Below are positions 1-11,640 of a stretch of 64,000 nucleotides of DNA, in pieces (position 1 is the stretch's first letter; every line of letters begins with the position of its first letter). A program made the translations under genes and the position numbers. A model generated the notes under the pieces. It made no database searches. It was not told where the DNA came from and saw only the letters and a list, made by a program, of their open reading frames with translations. Source of the DNA: Isochrysis galbana (taxonomy: Eukaryota > Haptophyta > Isochrysidales > Isochrysidaceae); the NCBI GenBank assembly GCA_018136815.1, contig CM030944.1, forward strand, positions 1,426,456 through 1,490,455. The letters run 5' to 3'.

Positions 1-667
1 CTGCCTGCACGTGTGAGCCCGTCGACGCGCATCTCAATCATCCCTCACCTGGGGAGGGGGGGAAGGGGTCTCCGGGCGGAGGGGCGGGGGGGGCGCTCTG
101 ATTTCGCGCCACGGGTTCGCGCGCTCCCCCCCCCCCCCCCCCCCGCTTCCCCGCGCTCCCCCCCCCTTGGTATCGCATCTTCAGCCCCCATCACCCCCCC
201 AAATTTCGAGAAATTTCGAACGAAATTTCTCCCGGCGAACCCTCCCAAATTTCGAAAGAAAAAGAAATTTTCGAAATCCCGACCCCAGCCTAGTCGGGCG
301 TCTTGGCTCATGGTTGAGGATTTGCGCGTGCAGGGGCGCCATTGTTGTGGTTGTGGGGGCCCGGGGCCCAACCTTTCGGTTTTCCCCAGGGGAGTGACGT
401 TTGAGGGGCTCGTCGCCACTGCAGGTTGCTATCCCTGGTCGCTCAGTTGGCAGTTGGGTTTCGGGTTCTTGTTTGAGTATGTGCTCTATTCCTATAGCCT
501 TTGTGCAACGGTCACCAGCTTTGGGCTCGGATTTAGCTTGTCGTTATCTTTACTATCGAAGAGAGTGCGGAAGTCGTTGATCGTTGACGTCTCTTCGTTT
601 TTTAGGCTGCCGGCCCATATCCGCTTGGTTGGGCTCTTCTGGTTTTTCACCCCTTATCTAATTAAAC
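1..667. other. spacer without a recognisable gene
   Basis: No open frame here resembles a protein family. The stretch holds a poly-C run at about 127-144 and a cluster of the 8-mer AAATTTCG at 198-280. The long frames on both strands are low-complexity proline, arginine or glycine strings, as expected from GC-rich DNA. The last 8 bases (660-667) are the left target-site duplication of the MITE that follows. Confidence 0.6.
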
Positions 668-1425
668 CCTACATGGGAGATACGGGCCATCGGCCCCCCA
701 GATACGGTAGATACGGCTGTATCTGGGTCAACTCCCAGATACGGCCAGATACAGTGCTAGATACAAATACAGTCCAAATACCGGGGGGGGGGGGTTACGG
801 AGACGCGGCGCGCGCGCAGGAGGCCGCGCAGCCCAGTGATGGTGAATCAATTCGTCAGCTGACACCAACTTCGAGCTAGCACTGACATCTGACATCAGTA
901 GCTGATGTCAGCTGATGAGGTCCATCAGCTGACATCGCCTCAAACAGCAGAATATCAGCATATCAGCTGATATCAGTCATCACCTGTGTCTTTGCTGCAA
1001 ATCTAAATACGACAAATCGCCCTTCTCTTGCGATGACGGGCCCCAAGCGGCTCAGGTGACTACTGTCTTGCGTTGAGTGGTACTGGGCACGAGTTCGAAC
1101 CCCACATGGATTCGTTTGATGCATTTTTTCTTTGGCTGTAGAAAGTGAAGGGGACTGCATGTTTTGTTTTCTCCCCGCTCCAAGCTGTTGACAACTGATA
1201 ACTGACATCAGTTGTCAGCTCGAGGTGAACTGATACTACGCGCAAAACGCCTATTTTAACGCGCAAAACGCCTATTTTAACAGTAGAAGCACAGTTATAA
1301 TGGTAAAATCGTCATTTTAAGCCTAGAAGTGGTGTGTATCCTGGTCTGGGGCTCCCCCAGATACAGTAGATACAGCTGTATCTGGCCCCTCCCCCAGATA
1401 CAGTATCCTGTATCTCCCATCTAGG
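668..1425. mobile_element. non-autonomous hAT-type element (MITE), 758 bp
   Basis: The ends are inverted: CCTACATGGGAGATACGG on the left and TGTATCTCCCATCTAGG on the right. The flanks carry the same 8 bases, AATTAAAC, at 660-667 and 1426-1433. An 8-bp target duplication with short inverted ends is the mark of the hAT superfamily. Inside are clustered GATACAG/CTGTATC palindromes near both ends and a run of TCAGCTGA palindromes at 855-970. No transposase frame is present, so mobilisation would need a transposase in trans. The same ends recur at 50683-50876. Confidence 0.8.
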
Positions 1426-1433
1426 AATTAAAC

Positions 1434-2253
1434 CCCCTGTTTGACCGCCCCACTCCCCACCATTGACCGTTGTTGAGGCCCCCAGGGGCCCTCCCCTCAA
1501 TGTAGCGCCCCAAACTGCACACTGCGCTCAGTGAGTGGAACGTTCTTCTCAATCTGCGTCTCCACAGCCCACAGCGCGACTCGTTGAGCCGCGCTATTGC
1601 GAACTTTCAGGGGAAAGCCTCCCCCCCCCCCCGCCCCATCCAAGATGTCGGAGATCCCGGCGCCCTCTCTGTACTCTGAAGGGGAAGCAATCTGGCTTTC
1701 AAGTACACGAGTGGCGAGCCGAGCCTAGATCGATGAGAAACACGGCCGGGGGGGGGGGGGGGGGGGGAGGGCCTCCAAGCACCGTAAACACGGCCTGTGT
1801 TTGGCCTTCTCTAGAAAAGCGCGGGAACCGCCTCGCAAACGCGGCATGCTGCTAGGGAGGGCGAACCCACCAAAGAAGCCGTACGAGTACTGGTTCCCCA
1901 TCTCTAAAGTGAATGCGGGGCCCCAAACTCCACAAAACGCGCGACGCCGCTGCAGATCGCACTGACACTCTGGAGAGAGGGAGGTGGGGAGAGAGAGTAG
2001 TCGCGCCCGATGGGAAGAGAAAAAATGGGCGCGGCGCTCGATCGTCGTCCCCACGAGCCGCGGCGCTGCCTTCTGCTCCAGCCCCCCCCCCCCCCCCCCC
2101 CTCTTTCCTGTAGAGCGCAGTCCGCGCCCAACTCCCGCCCACCCCCAACCCCCTTTGCCACCTCATCCCATCCACTCCTCAACGGCCCCACCCTCTCCAC
2201 TTGGACGGCACGGGCACGAATCGTGAAGGACAGTTGTATTCACACGCTCTTGC
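1434..2253. other. spacer and 5' flank of the K+ channel gene
   Basis: This stretch contains a reverse copy of the dispersed motif GGGCGGTCAAACAGGGG at about 1435-1450, a poly-G tract at 1748-1767 and a poly-C tract at 2083-2101. I see no coding exon. The 150 bases before 2254 are pyrimidine-rich and probably hold the channel gene's promoter and 5' UTR; no TATA box stands out. Confidence 0.5.
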
Positions 2254-3451
2254 ATGGTCTGCGCCGCAGGCGGCCCCTCCCTCTGGCACCGTCAGTGCTT
2301 CCGCTGTGCTGTGGCAACCGTTGTGTATGTCTCTACGGCACTCGTCGGCGCCGCCATCTTCTATGCGATCGAGGGCGCGGGCGAGCTCGAGAGCGCAAGG
2401 GCGTTCCAGGCGCAGAAGCAGGCGCAGTTCGACTATATTGAGCAGTACCTTCGTCAGGCTCCCGATCCGCACCTCGCCACTAACTTCACCGCACTCGTCT
2501 CGGAGCTGCAGAGGTATGCCGAATCGAATCAGGTGGCCCCCAACCCGGATGCGCTCAATTGGACGTTCGGCGGCTCGCTCTTCTTTGCTTTAACAATTAT
2601 GACGACGATTGGCTATGGGACTTTCGCGCCGTACACGCCGGCAGGCCGTGCCATGGTCATCGTCTATGGGATGTTTGCCCTGGCCATCTCCGGTGTGTGT
2701 GTGGCGGTGCTAACCTCTGGATTTGACGCCGCGTTCTGCTGGCTGGCGAAGCAGTCTACGCGTCTGGGCTTTCTGAGTAAGGAAGGCAAGGTACGTTAGT
2801 ACGATAGCGATCACGATTCATTCAAGTCGCTAGAGCTTCATATTCATGGAGCATCAGCAATGTGGCTATGCCGAGTGGTTGCATGGGCAGGCATAGTCAT
2901 CGAAAAAGCATATCACCGTGTGCCCTTTACACCCACCATCCGCAAAGCCATGTCTAGCGATGGAGCCAGGGTGTGATGGGTGTGGTGCCACTTTGTCGAG
3001 CGCGCTGGCTGAATCAACCCGGACTCCCTGACCTTGGCCTTCCTATCAGGAGTCGTGGCGGTACCACCGCTCCATCTTCTATGGTGCCATTTTCATCATA
3101 TTTTGGTTGGCATGCTCGGGCATTTTCGTAGCCTCCGAGCGAGACCAAGACTGGAGCTTTTTCATTGCATTTTACTACAGTTTCGTGACATTCACGACAA
3201 TTGGATTTGGGGACTATGCCATCAATTACTCCGACACGGGACGGGGGCTCATTCTCTTCCTTTTGCTCACACTTCTTGGACTCATCGTCTTTGCCAAGGC
3301 CGTGACCGAGGTCGCCAGCATGCTGCAGTCTACCTTTGCGTTTCTAGGCGAGGAGGTTGTTGGAGTTGTGATACGCAATGACGCTTCCGGGCCTGGCGCC
3401 GGCTCAAAGACCGCTTCTACGAATGAACTGGATAGGGTCGAGTATGCATAG
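2254..3451 (+). CDS. two-pore-domain potassium channel (K2P/TWIK-like)
   Basis: Two exons, 2254-2790 and 3050-3451, join in phase 0 (AAG|gtacgt ... tatcag|GAG) to give 312 residues. The protein has the K2P plan M1-P1-M2-M3-P2-M4: a first membrane segment at about 18-38, a long extracellular cap at 41-100, the first pore with filter TTIGYG at 117-122, M2 at 134-155, M3 at 188-207, a second pore with TTIGFGD at 228-234, and M4 at 244-262. Both filters are intact, so a potassium leak channel working as a dimer is expected. The short N-terminus and roughly 50-residue C-terminal tail show no EF hand or ankyrin repeats. The stop at 3449-3451 is taken as genuine. A weak alternative would splice from near 3435 to an open stretch at 3527-3626, giving an acidic tail. 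The family call is firm; membrane location (plasma membrane or organelle) is not determined. Confidence 0.88.
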
Positions 3452-3941
3452 CCAAATAAGCTTGACACATTGGTGATCACACACTTCATGACCATTGCAA
3501 CACTCACTCCATGTCCACCCCAACAGCCAAAGGATGCGGCAGGGTCAGAAGAAGAGAATATGCTGTGCATATATTTTGAGGAGCTCTTGGCTCACAGACG
3601 CACGACTATGATGAGAGGAGCCTGACATGCACATTTGAGAGCCATTGAGAGAGTAGAGCTTCGCATATGCCATTAGACTGGATCCCATATGATGTGACAC
3701 ATAGCTCGCTCGAACACATATTTTTGCCTCTGAGCCTGGGGTTTGCTTTGGGTCCAGAGGTCACAGAGCTTCTCCTCAATGGCTCCCTACCTTCCTACTC
3801 TCCCGTGAGCTGGTTGGGCCAAGGCTCCCCCTATCTGTAAATATTTGCTCGTGGCCGCGGGCGCACGGCGGCGAGAGCTTTCTTTGGGCCAAAGCCCGCC
3901 GCTCCTCCTTGTGAGTCGATTAATTCTCTATTGAGAGCTAG

Positions 3942-4112
3942 TACCCCTACTGCCACGTAGCCACGTACTACAATCTCAACAATTCACCACCTGCGCTTCC
4001 GCATTCCGCATTTTTGCTCGGAGTCATCGCGATCGTAGTAATTGTGATCTTTCTCTTGTGGAAATTCTTGAAGAATCCGAAAAAAGACGCCGCCGCGCCA
4101 CATGTGAAATAA
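3942..4112 (+). other. possible orphan 3' exon with one transmembrane helix
   Basis: After an acceptor-like ...gagctag at 3941 there is a 56-codon open frame ending in TAA at 4110-4112. It encodes about 23 residues with Tyr, Cys and Asn, then a strong hydrophobic helix (core LLGVIAIVVIVIFLLW), then a basic tail rich in Lys and Ala. This looks like the end of a single-pass membrane protein. I could not find companion exons between 3452 and 3941, so it may be a pseudo-exon or part of a gene I failed to assemble. Confidence 0.3.
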
Positions 4113-4210
4113 GTTACCGAGAAGGACTGTGGGTGTTTACATTAACATTATACAAACAGTGTTCACCGAAGGGCGCATCGACAAATCTCATTCTCGCGCC
4201 TCTAGCGAAG

Positions 4211-4306
4211 ACGCCGCCGCTTCCCAAGATGAAGCCGCCGCCTCCCAAGATGAAGCCGCCGCCTCCCAAAAAGAAGCCATCATCTCCCAAGAAGAAGCCG
4301 CCGTAA
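4211..4306 (+). repeat. minisatellite with ~21-bp unit
   Basis: The unit, about CCGCCGCCTCCCAAGATGAAG, repeats roughly four to five times and degenerates to the right. The + frames encode either Pro-Lys-Met-Lys-Pro or Ala-Ala-Ser-Gln-Asp-Glu strings. These are artefacts of the repeat rather than evidence for a gene. Confidence 0.7.
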
Positions 4307-4545
4307 CGCCCAGATAGCCATGGCCATGGGGGTTCTGAGCGTGGCTCTGCATAAAGTGCATAAAAAATGTAATACAATAAGAGGAAGGCATGCCTGTGTT
4401 CTACGTGGGCCCGCTTCCGGCACTTCTTTCAACTGCTGCGCACTCCGAAACCTTAATGAGGGGGTCCTGCAAGTAGAACTTATACCGTCCACATGGGGGC
4501 ACTTGCCGAAAAAACCACCAAACCTGAGGTTGCACCCTCTCAGGT

Positions 4546-4903
4546 GAGGCTGGGGCATGACCCTGCCTCCTCCTGCCTCTCCCTCGCTGGCGCTCCGCGC
4601 CCCAGCAGGTCGACGGGAGCTGGCTGGGGGGTCCTGATCAAGGGGCCCAGGGAGAGGAGGGGCTGGGGCTGGTGCCAGAGAGATGGGCTGCCCACGACGG
4701 GCCAGGGCGGGCGAGTCAGTGAGTCAGGCGGGACTGTAGGGAGAGGAATGGGTCAGCAGGGCTATGTGCTCCTGGCAAGCCATCAGGCGTGCCAGGAGAG
4801 TGGAGAGTGGGTGGTTCCTCCCCCATGGCAGGGGAGGAGTGGAGAGAGGCAGGGGGGCTCGTGCCCCCCGCCATGGGCGATGCCCAAGTATAAACTTAGA
4901 TGA
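4546..4903 (+). repeat. copy of a ~750-bp GC-rich dispersed repeat (right part)
   Basis: Shares with 9395-9936 and 43784-44537 the blocks GTGAGGCTGGGGC, CTCCCTCGCTGGCGCTC, CAAGCCATCAGGC(G/A)TGCCAGGAG and the terminal AAGTATAAACTTAG. The left portion is missing or diverged. It encodes no protein. Confidence 0.75.
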
Positions 4904-5331
4904 GACACATCGTTCCAAAATAACGACGTGCAAAAAAGAGAAAACAGTGCGTGCGGGTTCCTCGCGGGGGTGGGGTGGGGGGGGGCAAACGTCATACTGC
5001 ACACGTCACCCCGCGGGGGTGGGGGGCGGTACGGAGAAAACGAGGGAAAAGGGAGCATTGATTCCTTTTGTAGTCTTAATCAAAATCGCCGTGCGGGAGA
5101 GGGGCGAGGTGGCCTTGCGCCTCGCAACCTCGCGACACCCTCTGACCCCTGCCTCTCCTCCTCCCGTCCCTCACCCTCACCGACGAGTGATGGCCGAGGC
5201 GCTGGCGACGACGATGATCGGGATGTCAAGGACCCCTTTTGGTAGTGGATGTCAAGTCTCAGTAGCCCCCCTTCACGGATTTCCATAGTATAAACCGCGA
5301 CGATTCATCTCCCTTCCCTTACATGTCTCCC
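4904..5331. other. spacer downstream of the prenyl-synthase-like gene
   Basis: Poly-G-rich DNA with a short imperfect direct repeat around CGCGGGGGTGGGG at about 4965 and 5023. The right end is the 3' flank of the minus-strand gene ending at 5332. No coding signal is seen. Confidence 0.5.
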
Positions 5332-7374
5332 TCAGGGCTTTATGCTGGCCCCTGTCAATACTTTGTGGCACAGGACCCTCAACGCATCACGCGTATCCGA
5401 GGGCGGCAAGAGCGCCAATGCGTCCACCGCTCGCTGCGTGTATTCTGTCGCGATTTCCTGTGAACATTGTGGTAGTATGGGCATTGGTGAGTAGTTGTTT
5501 GGAAGCTAGGAATCCTGAGCACTGGCCACACCGGAGTCGCAAAGCCATAAGCACAGCCTGGGAGTATGGAAGGTCGGGCCTCTAAAAGACTGCGACGGCC
5601 CCGCTGGAGCCAGGCATACTTTGATATCTCGATCAATGTAGGTAGAACGGCAGGCGATGCAGAATAGTGATATGTGGGCAAGGACAGTGCATGGTACGGT
5701 GATTGAGCACGCACCTGCGTCCTTGCGACGGCATTCGCTCGCTCAATGGTCTCAAGCAGCCGCGTGGCGTCGGCATCGCTGCGGAAACCGCCTTTCAAAA
5801 TGTCATTGAGTTCAGGGAAGCTGCATGCAATCAAGTGTGAGGGACGGCTGTTGAGTATTCGGGAGCGGGCACACAGAGGTGCGCGATTATGAAGAGTGGC
5901 GGTAGGGTCGTGAGTCAATGCGTGTCTTGCCGCCGTGGGCTCAGTATCTCAGCCCGAGCGCGCCCAATAATTGATTCGAGCGTACAGAGTGCGGACACCT
6001 CGATAAATAGTAAGGGAGGGTAGGGGAAGATTTGTTTCGCAAGGATATTTACCGTTCAACAGCTATGAGCAGCGGCGTCGATTGGGCAAGCTGGCCTTGC
6101 GCTCGAAGGGTTTTGACAGCCCGGCGCTTCTTCTTCAGGAGCGACTCCATCGCCTCGGCCTCTCCTACCAGTTGTTGCGCCATTGCCAAGCCCTCACCAA
6201 ACTGCAGCGGAAAGGGGGCATAATATGCATCAAAATCAGCGTTTAGGCACGTTGAGCCCAAGGTACGTCCTCAAAGCACGTAGGCAGGCCATCGAGGGGC
6301 GGGGCACAGTGTGGAAGATTTCGTGTCAATCTCTCCTCACCTCGAGGCATGCAGTCGCCGTAGGCGAGTCCGGGTCATGCCCTGAGAGTATGGCTGCGCA
6401 CTGACAGCTGTTGCCAATCAGCTGCGCCGTTCCCCTCCCTAGAATGTGCAAGTGTTCCGACACCGATCTGTGAGCTGCCTCCTCGTCTGCGCCCTCGGCC
6501 TGCGCATCTTCGAGGCTTGTATTGTCTGCGTACGATTGAGAAACGCGGCCATCGAAAGCGAGCATCCCACCCTCGCATATTGACTCAAGGCCGCGAGCTA
6601 CGATCTCAGTGACAGCAGCGTGATCCAATAGGGACAGCTCCACTGCCGCCTTTGCCAGGAGGAAGTCGCCCGCAAGAATGCACACCTGAGTAGGCACGAG
6701 CGATGGTTGACAACAGCAATCTCAAACGAATAAGGCGATGTGGATTTCGTACGGGGGCAAACATGGGGCACAGCAGAGGTTGTCGCTGGGAGATGAGTGA
6801 TGAGCTAGTGCTGTGGCGGTCATGATGTCATTGGGACGTCGAGGTCCTAAGCTGAACGCGAACGCTGAACGCGCGCTTCGCGCATCACCTTGTTGCCCAC
6901 ATCGAGAGCAACCTCTTGGTGCACTAGCGTGCCCTGCGAGGTGTCCGTCTCGTCCTCCTCCAGCACGTCTGCGTGGATGAGGCTGGCGGTGTGGATCATC
7001 TCTGCGATGACCGCGAGCTTGTAGTGCGGCTTGCCGATGGCGAAGTCGGGGTTTGTAGCGCGTCCGACGAGCAGAACGACCATGGGCCGAAACGACTTCC
7101 CTTTCCGCTGCATAAATTCGCGCGCCGCCATCGTCAGCACCTCGTTCTTCGAGAGAGCTCCTGAGCCACCACGGTTGTCGGAGAGCACCTTCTTGATCGA
7201 GCTCTTGATGTGGTCTAGATCGGAGGCGACGAGCTTGTACGGGTCGGGTCCGACGGGCGCGGGCGCATCGCGTGAGATTGTGCCGACCATTCCCACCGGC
7301 GTCCCGCAGCGCAGCCTGCTGGGCGAGGCGGAGAGGAGGGCAACGGACGCCCACAGCGAGAGCGCCAGCAGCAT
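5332..7374 (-). CDS. solanesyl/polyprenyl diphosphate synthase paralog lacking catalytic motifs
   Basis: Five exons (7374-6889, 6685-6341, 6201-6053, 5820-5715, 5457-5332) with GT-AG introns give 403 residues. Residues 1-20 form a hydrophobic leader suited to a signal or plastid presequence. From about 48 on, the chain follows plastid solanesyl diphosphate synthase closely, including AEMIHTASLIH, ILAGDFLLAK and FPELNDILK. The residues that make the enzyme work are altered. GK(R)xRP reads GKSFRP at 92-97. The first Asp-rich motif DDxxD with its following Arg pair reads ADVLEEDETDTSQG at 135-148. The Lys-Thr of helix H reads Gly-Thr. The second motif (V)DDxxD reads VGEAEA at 289-294. The fold is kept but metal and diphosphate binding should be lost, as in the non-catalytic partners PDSS2/DLP1 or the small subunit of GGPP synthase. 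I infer a regulatory subunit or pseudoenzyme. The start at 7374 was chosen because the leader begins there; an in-frame ATG lies further upstream at 7521. Confidence 0.85.
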
Positions 7375-7570
7375 CGCGCGGAGGGAGGGGAGGGGCGAGA
7401 GAGGGAGGGAGAGGGAGAGAGGGGAGCGATGGCCGCCGCCGCAGCCCAAATACAAAAATACTGCTTGCGACCCTTCACGGAAGCTTCCCCACATCTCGTA
7501 CATACTGTGCACAAGTAACAAGTAACAAGTAAGCTGAACCAGGGGGAAACTTGCAGCAGCACTCAGGTCG

Positions 7571-7849
7571 CCTGGGTGGGAAACACAGCCAGAAGTTTTC
7601 CTAACACAGCAAAAACAGGCTGTTTTTGGCTTTCATAGAAACACAGCCAGAAACAGTCCCAAAAACAGTGACAGTGATACAGATGGGGGGGGCCTCCCCC
7701 TGCGCCACTACGCCACTTGCGACTTGCGCGACGCTACCTACTTGTCTTTGTCTAACCAAGTAAGGTTTTTGATTGTTGATTGGGAAGAGCAAGTGACAAG
7801 TGAGCCGTATTTGGAATCCCCCTCCTCCTCGCTGTATTTCCCATCTAGG
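7571..7849. mobile_element. probable diverged hAT-type MITE, 279 bp
   Basis: The left end CCTGGGTGGGAAACACAGC and the right end GCTGTATTTCCCATCTAGG are inverted with a few transitions. The right end matches the ends of the elements at 668-1425 and 50683-50876. I find no matching 8-bp duplication in the flanks, so this may be two ends of different copies brought together. Confidence 0.45.
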
Positions 7850-8155
7850 GCTCCACAACCTGTGGAACCTGTTTTTATTTCCAAACAACAAACAAACTCC
7901 ATCCAGACTCCAGAGCCCAGACCCAGGCGCCCAGACCTCTCACGAGCTCACGAGCAGAAGTGGTGGGCGTATCAATTAATATCCATGGCTCACTTGTCAC
8001 TTGCTCTTCCCAATCAACAATCAAAAACCTTACTTGGATAGACAAAGACAAGTATAGCAAGTAGGTAGCATCGCGCAAGTGGCGCACTGGCGCGCAGGGG
8101 CAGGCTCCCCCATCTGTATGCTGTATGTATCACTGTCACTGTTTTGGGGGTTTGG
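7651..8155. repeat. foldback element with ~160-bp inverted arms
   Basis: The left arm (about 7651-7806) and right arm (about 7987-8155) are reverse complements over most of their length, including GATTGTTGATTGGGAAGAGC against its complement, and the CACTGTCACTG block at the outer ends. The ~180-bp centre holds the end of the MITE at 7571-7849. Transcribed, it would form a long hairpin. It has no coding capacity. Confidence 0.75.
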
Positions 8156-8238
8156 GGGGGGCACTCGTGAGTTTAGGGGTCCAGAGCGCTAATCTCCCTC
8201 GCCAGAGCGAGTGGACGCGGCGAGCCGCGGCCCTGACG

Positions 8239-9352
8239 AATTGGGATGGCCCATAGGGCCTGAGGGCAATGAGGAAGGAGGCAGACCGGCGGCAGGCGCG
8301 GCTGAGGAGACGACTTCGGAGACGCTGACGGGCTGAGGCCCGTCAGCAGAGGAAGGCGGGCAGGCGGGCTTGAGCGAGGGCGAGGACGGCGGCGAGAGCG
8401 ACATCGAGCGAGAGGCGAGAGGCGAGGGTGAGTGAGAGGAGGGCTGTGTTGGCAGGGGCTGGCGAGGCGAGGAGAGTTTGTAGGGTACGAGTGTTACGAG
8501 AGCGAGAGCGACGAGAGCGAGAGCGACGGATGACGACTGACGACAAGACGTCGGATCCAACGATGCTGCGACACCGACTCACGAACACACTAGAATCATT
8601 CACCCAAACCAAGCAAAACATGAAATAACCGAGACCCCACATCGCCGGTAACTCAAACACGTCGCGAGAGACAGAGAGAGAGAGCGAGAGAGAGAGAGAA
8701 TCCGCAGCGACGGTCGGAGCGTGTCTTCGCTTTGGATTTTCCCACCAAGGCGGAAAGTCGAAGAGGAACGTTATGTCGCGCAACCACGGCGATCACATTG
8801 GATACAGATCGCAGCGAGGTATCCTTGCAATCGAAGAAATCTTGCTGTTGAGCGTGGACCTTCTAGACGTTTCTATCGAGCAACCCCGAGTAGCAACCAA
8901 GGGAGGAGAAAACCAAAAACCAACGGGACCAAGGGCTTCCATGCAACTTGCATCAAGGGGAAGGATAACCCAAAACCAAAGCAGCGAATCTAAATCAATC
9001 TCCAAGGGGAGATGGCAAACCAAGGACCAAGGAGAAAGATTCCCTCACCCAAGCAGCGAACCTAGATCGATCTCCGAGGGGAGATGGCAAACCAAACCTG
9101 ATTGCCCCCAGAAGCAGGTAAAGAAACGCGGGGAGATAGCGAATTAAACCTTTTGCGAGGCGCCTGGGAGGAAGAAAGGTGGGGAAACTTCCCTTCTCTT
9201 CGAGAGAGCAGAGGGAGGGCGCTCCAGAACCCTAGATCCTAGGCGTCCACGCGAAGTTTTTGACCGAGAACGAGAACGAGAGAATTATAACGATAAATAC
9301 CGAACGAAGAGAAGAGAGAAGCCTAGCGAGAGTCGATTCGCGAATGCGACAG
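8239..9352 (-). repeat. left arm of a ~1.1-kb inverted repeat
   Basis: Read on the minus strand this matches 12238-13381 almost base for base, from CTGTCGCATTCGCGAAT at the inner end to CCCAATTCGTC at the outer end. The translated frames are rich in Ser, Arg and Pro, run on both strands and change between copies, so I do not count them as genes. A third, partial copy lies at 59198-59516. Confidence 0.8.
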
Positions 9353-9394
9353 GCCCTTCCCTCCTGGCTCTGGCGCCCCCCATCTTCTTTTACC

Positions 9395-9936
9395 TAAACG
9401 GGGCAAGAAGATATGTTAGCGCCGGAGGGGGGAGCGGCAGCTCCTCCCTCCCCTCTCTCTTCCCTCTTCCTTCTTCCTCCTCTCTTCCCTGCGGCGGGGG
9501 CCCATGGCGCGCGCCTGCGGCCCCACTTCAGGTCCCCAGATGACCTGCAGGGGCCTGGGAGCACAGCTCAGGGGGCAGGTGAGGCTGGGGAATGGCCCTG
9601 GCCCCTCCCGGCCCTCTCCCTCTCCCTCGCTGGCGCTCCGCGCCCCTATAGGTCGATCGGAGCTGGCTGGGAGGTCCTGATCAAGGGGGCCCATGGGAGG
9701 AGGTGCTGGGGCTGGTCAAAGAGATGGGCAGGCCACGACGGGCGACGGGCCAGGGCGGGCGAGCCAGGCGGGCCTGTGGGGAGAGGAATGGGTCAGCAGG
9801 GCTGTGTGCTCCTGCGCTCCTGGCAAGCCATCAGGCGTGCCAGGAGAGTGGGTGGATCCTCCCCTATAGCGGGGGAGGAGTGGAGAGAGAGGGGGGCTCG
9901 TGCCCCCCCAGGGGCGAACTAAGTATAAACTTAGTT
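9395..9936 (+). repeat. copy of the ~750-bp GC-rich dispersed repeat
   Basis: The left part (TTAGCGCCGGAGGGG... TCCTCTCTTCCC) is of the subtype also seen at 50995-51172. The right part has CTCGCTGGCGCTC, CAAGCCATCAGGCGTGCCAGG and the terminal AAGTATAAACTTAG. It lies between the inverted arm and the E2 gene. Confidence 0.75.
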
Positions 9937-10298
9937 TATCCTTGGAAACCCAGGGGAGGTGGAAAATAGTGGTTAAAAAGAGAAAGAGTGAGTGACCGGG
10001 CTACATTTTCCGGTTGCAGTTGCCCTGTTCTATGCCCGCAACCCAGAGTGAGAAGACTAAGTGTAACCTGAACGCTTAAAATGCAACCGTATGTACATGC
10101 GACGTAGCAGCGCGTGCTCAGCTCAATCCCTCAGAGTCTGCAGGCTGACCGTTGACTCCAGCCCAGGGGACATGACCCTCGCTCACGGGCACTAAGTCAC
10201 TCGGTGACGGCGCGACAATTGGACGTGACCATCTCCAATGCAACGACGGCGCTCAGCAAGGGCGATAAGGGCGCCCGACCAACACACACCTCATGGGA

Positions 10299-11231
<933 letters not shown>

Positions 11232-11344
11232 CTATGACCTCTATCAGCGTGTACGCCCTGCGCGTGGCGCGACGCGCCGGCCGTGGGGAGGGCGCACAGG
11301 GGTGGCCGTGAGGGAAAGGGGGGGGGCGGAGGGGGGGAGCCCTT

Positions 11345-11640
11345 GCCTGCTTGCTGGCGAGTCTCCCCTCCCTCCCTCCCCCCCCCCCCCCCCCCCCCCC
11401 CCCTCCCCGCCCCCGCCCCCTCCCCTCTTCCCCAAGGGCGCCGCCCCCTGTCTGTCTGGGCCCTGACACGGGAGGGAAGCGGGGAAGGAGGGGGAGGGAG
11501 GGGGAAGGGGGGAAGGGGGGGGGGGGGGGGGGGGGGGAGGGGGGAGGAACTCGCGCGGCGGGCGGGCGGGCGGGGGGAGGGGGGAGGGGAGGGGGAGGGG
11601 GAAGGAAGGGGGGGGGGGGGGGGCGGGGGGGGGAGCGCTG
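11345..11640. repeat. adjacent poly-C and poly-G blocks upstream of the E2 gene
   Basis: A poly-C run at 11379-11402 is followed at 11463-11635 by an almost pure G/A-rich block with runs of up to 19 G (11516-11537). The long frames across this stretch are glycine or proline strings and are not genes. Such tracts can form G-quadruplexes and are prone to sequencing error, so lengths are uncertain. Confidence 0.8.

Noticed and set aside
6722-7354. 210-aa minus-strand ORF overlapping the prenyl-synthase exon
   Set aside because: It is an Arg-rich shadow in another frame of exon 1 and its intron.
7571-7849. Treating the foldback and the MITE end as one hAT element with certainty
   Set aside because: The inverted ends match but no 8-bp target duplication was found, so it is only listed at low confidence.
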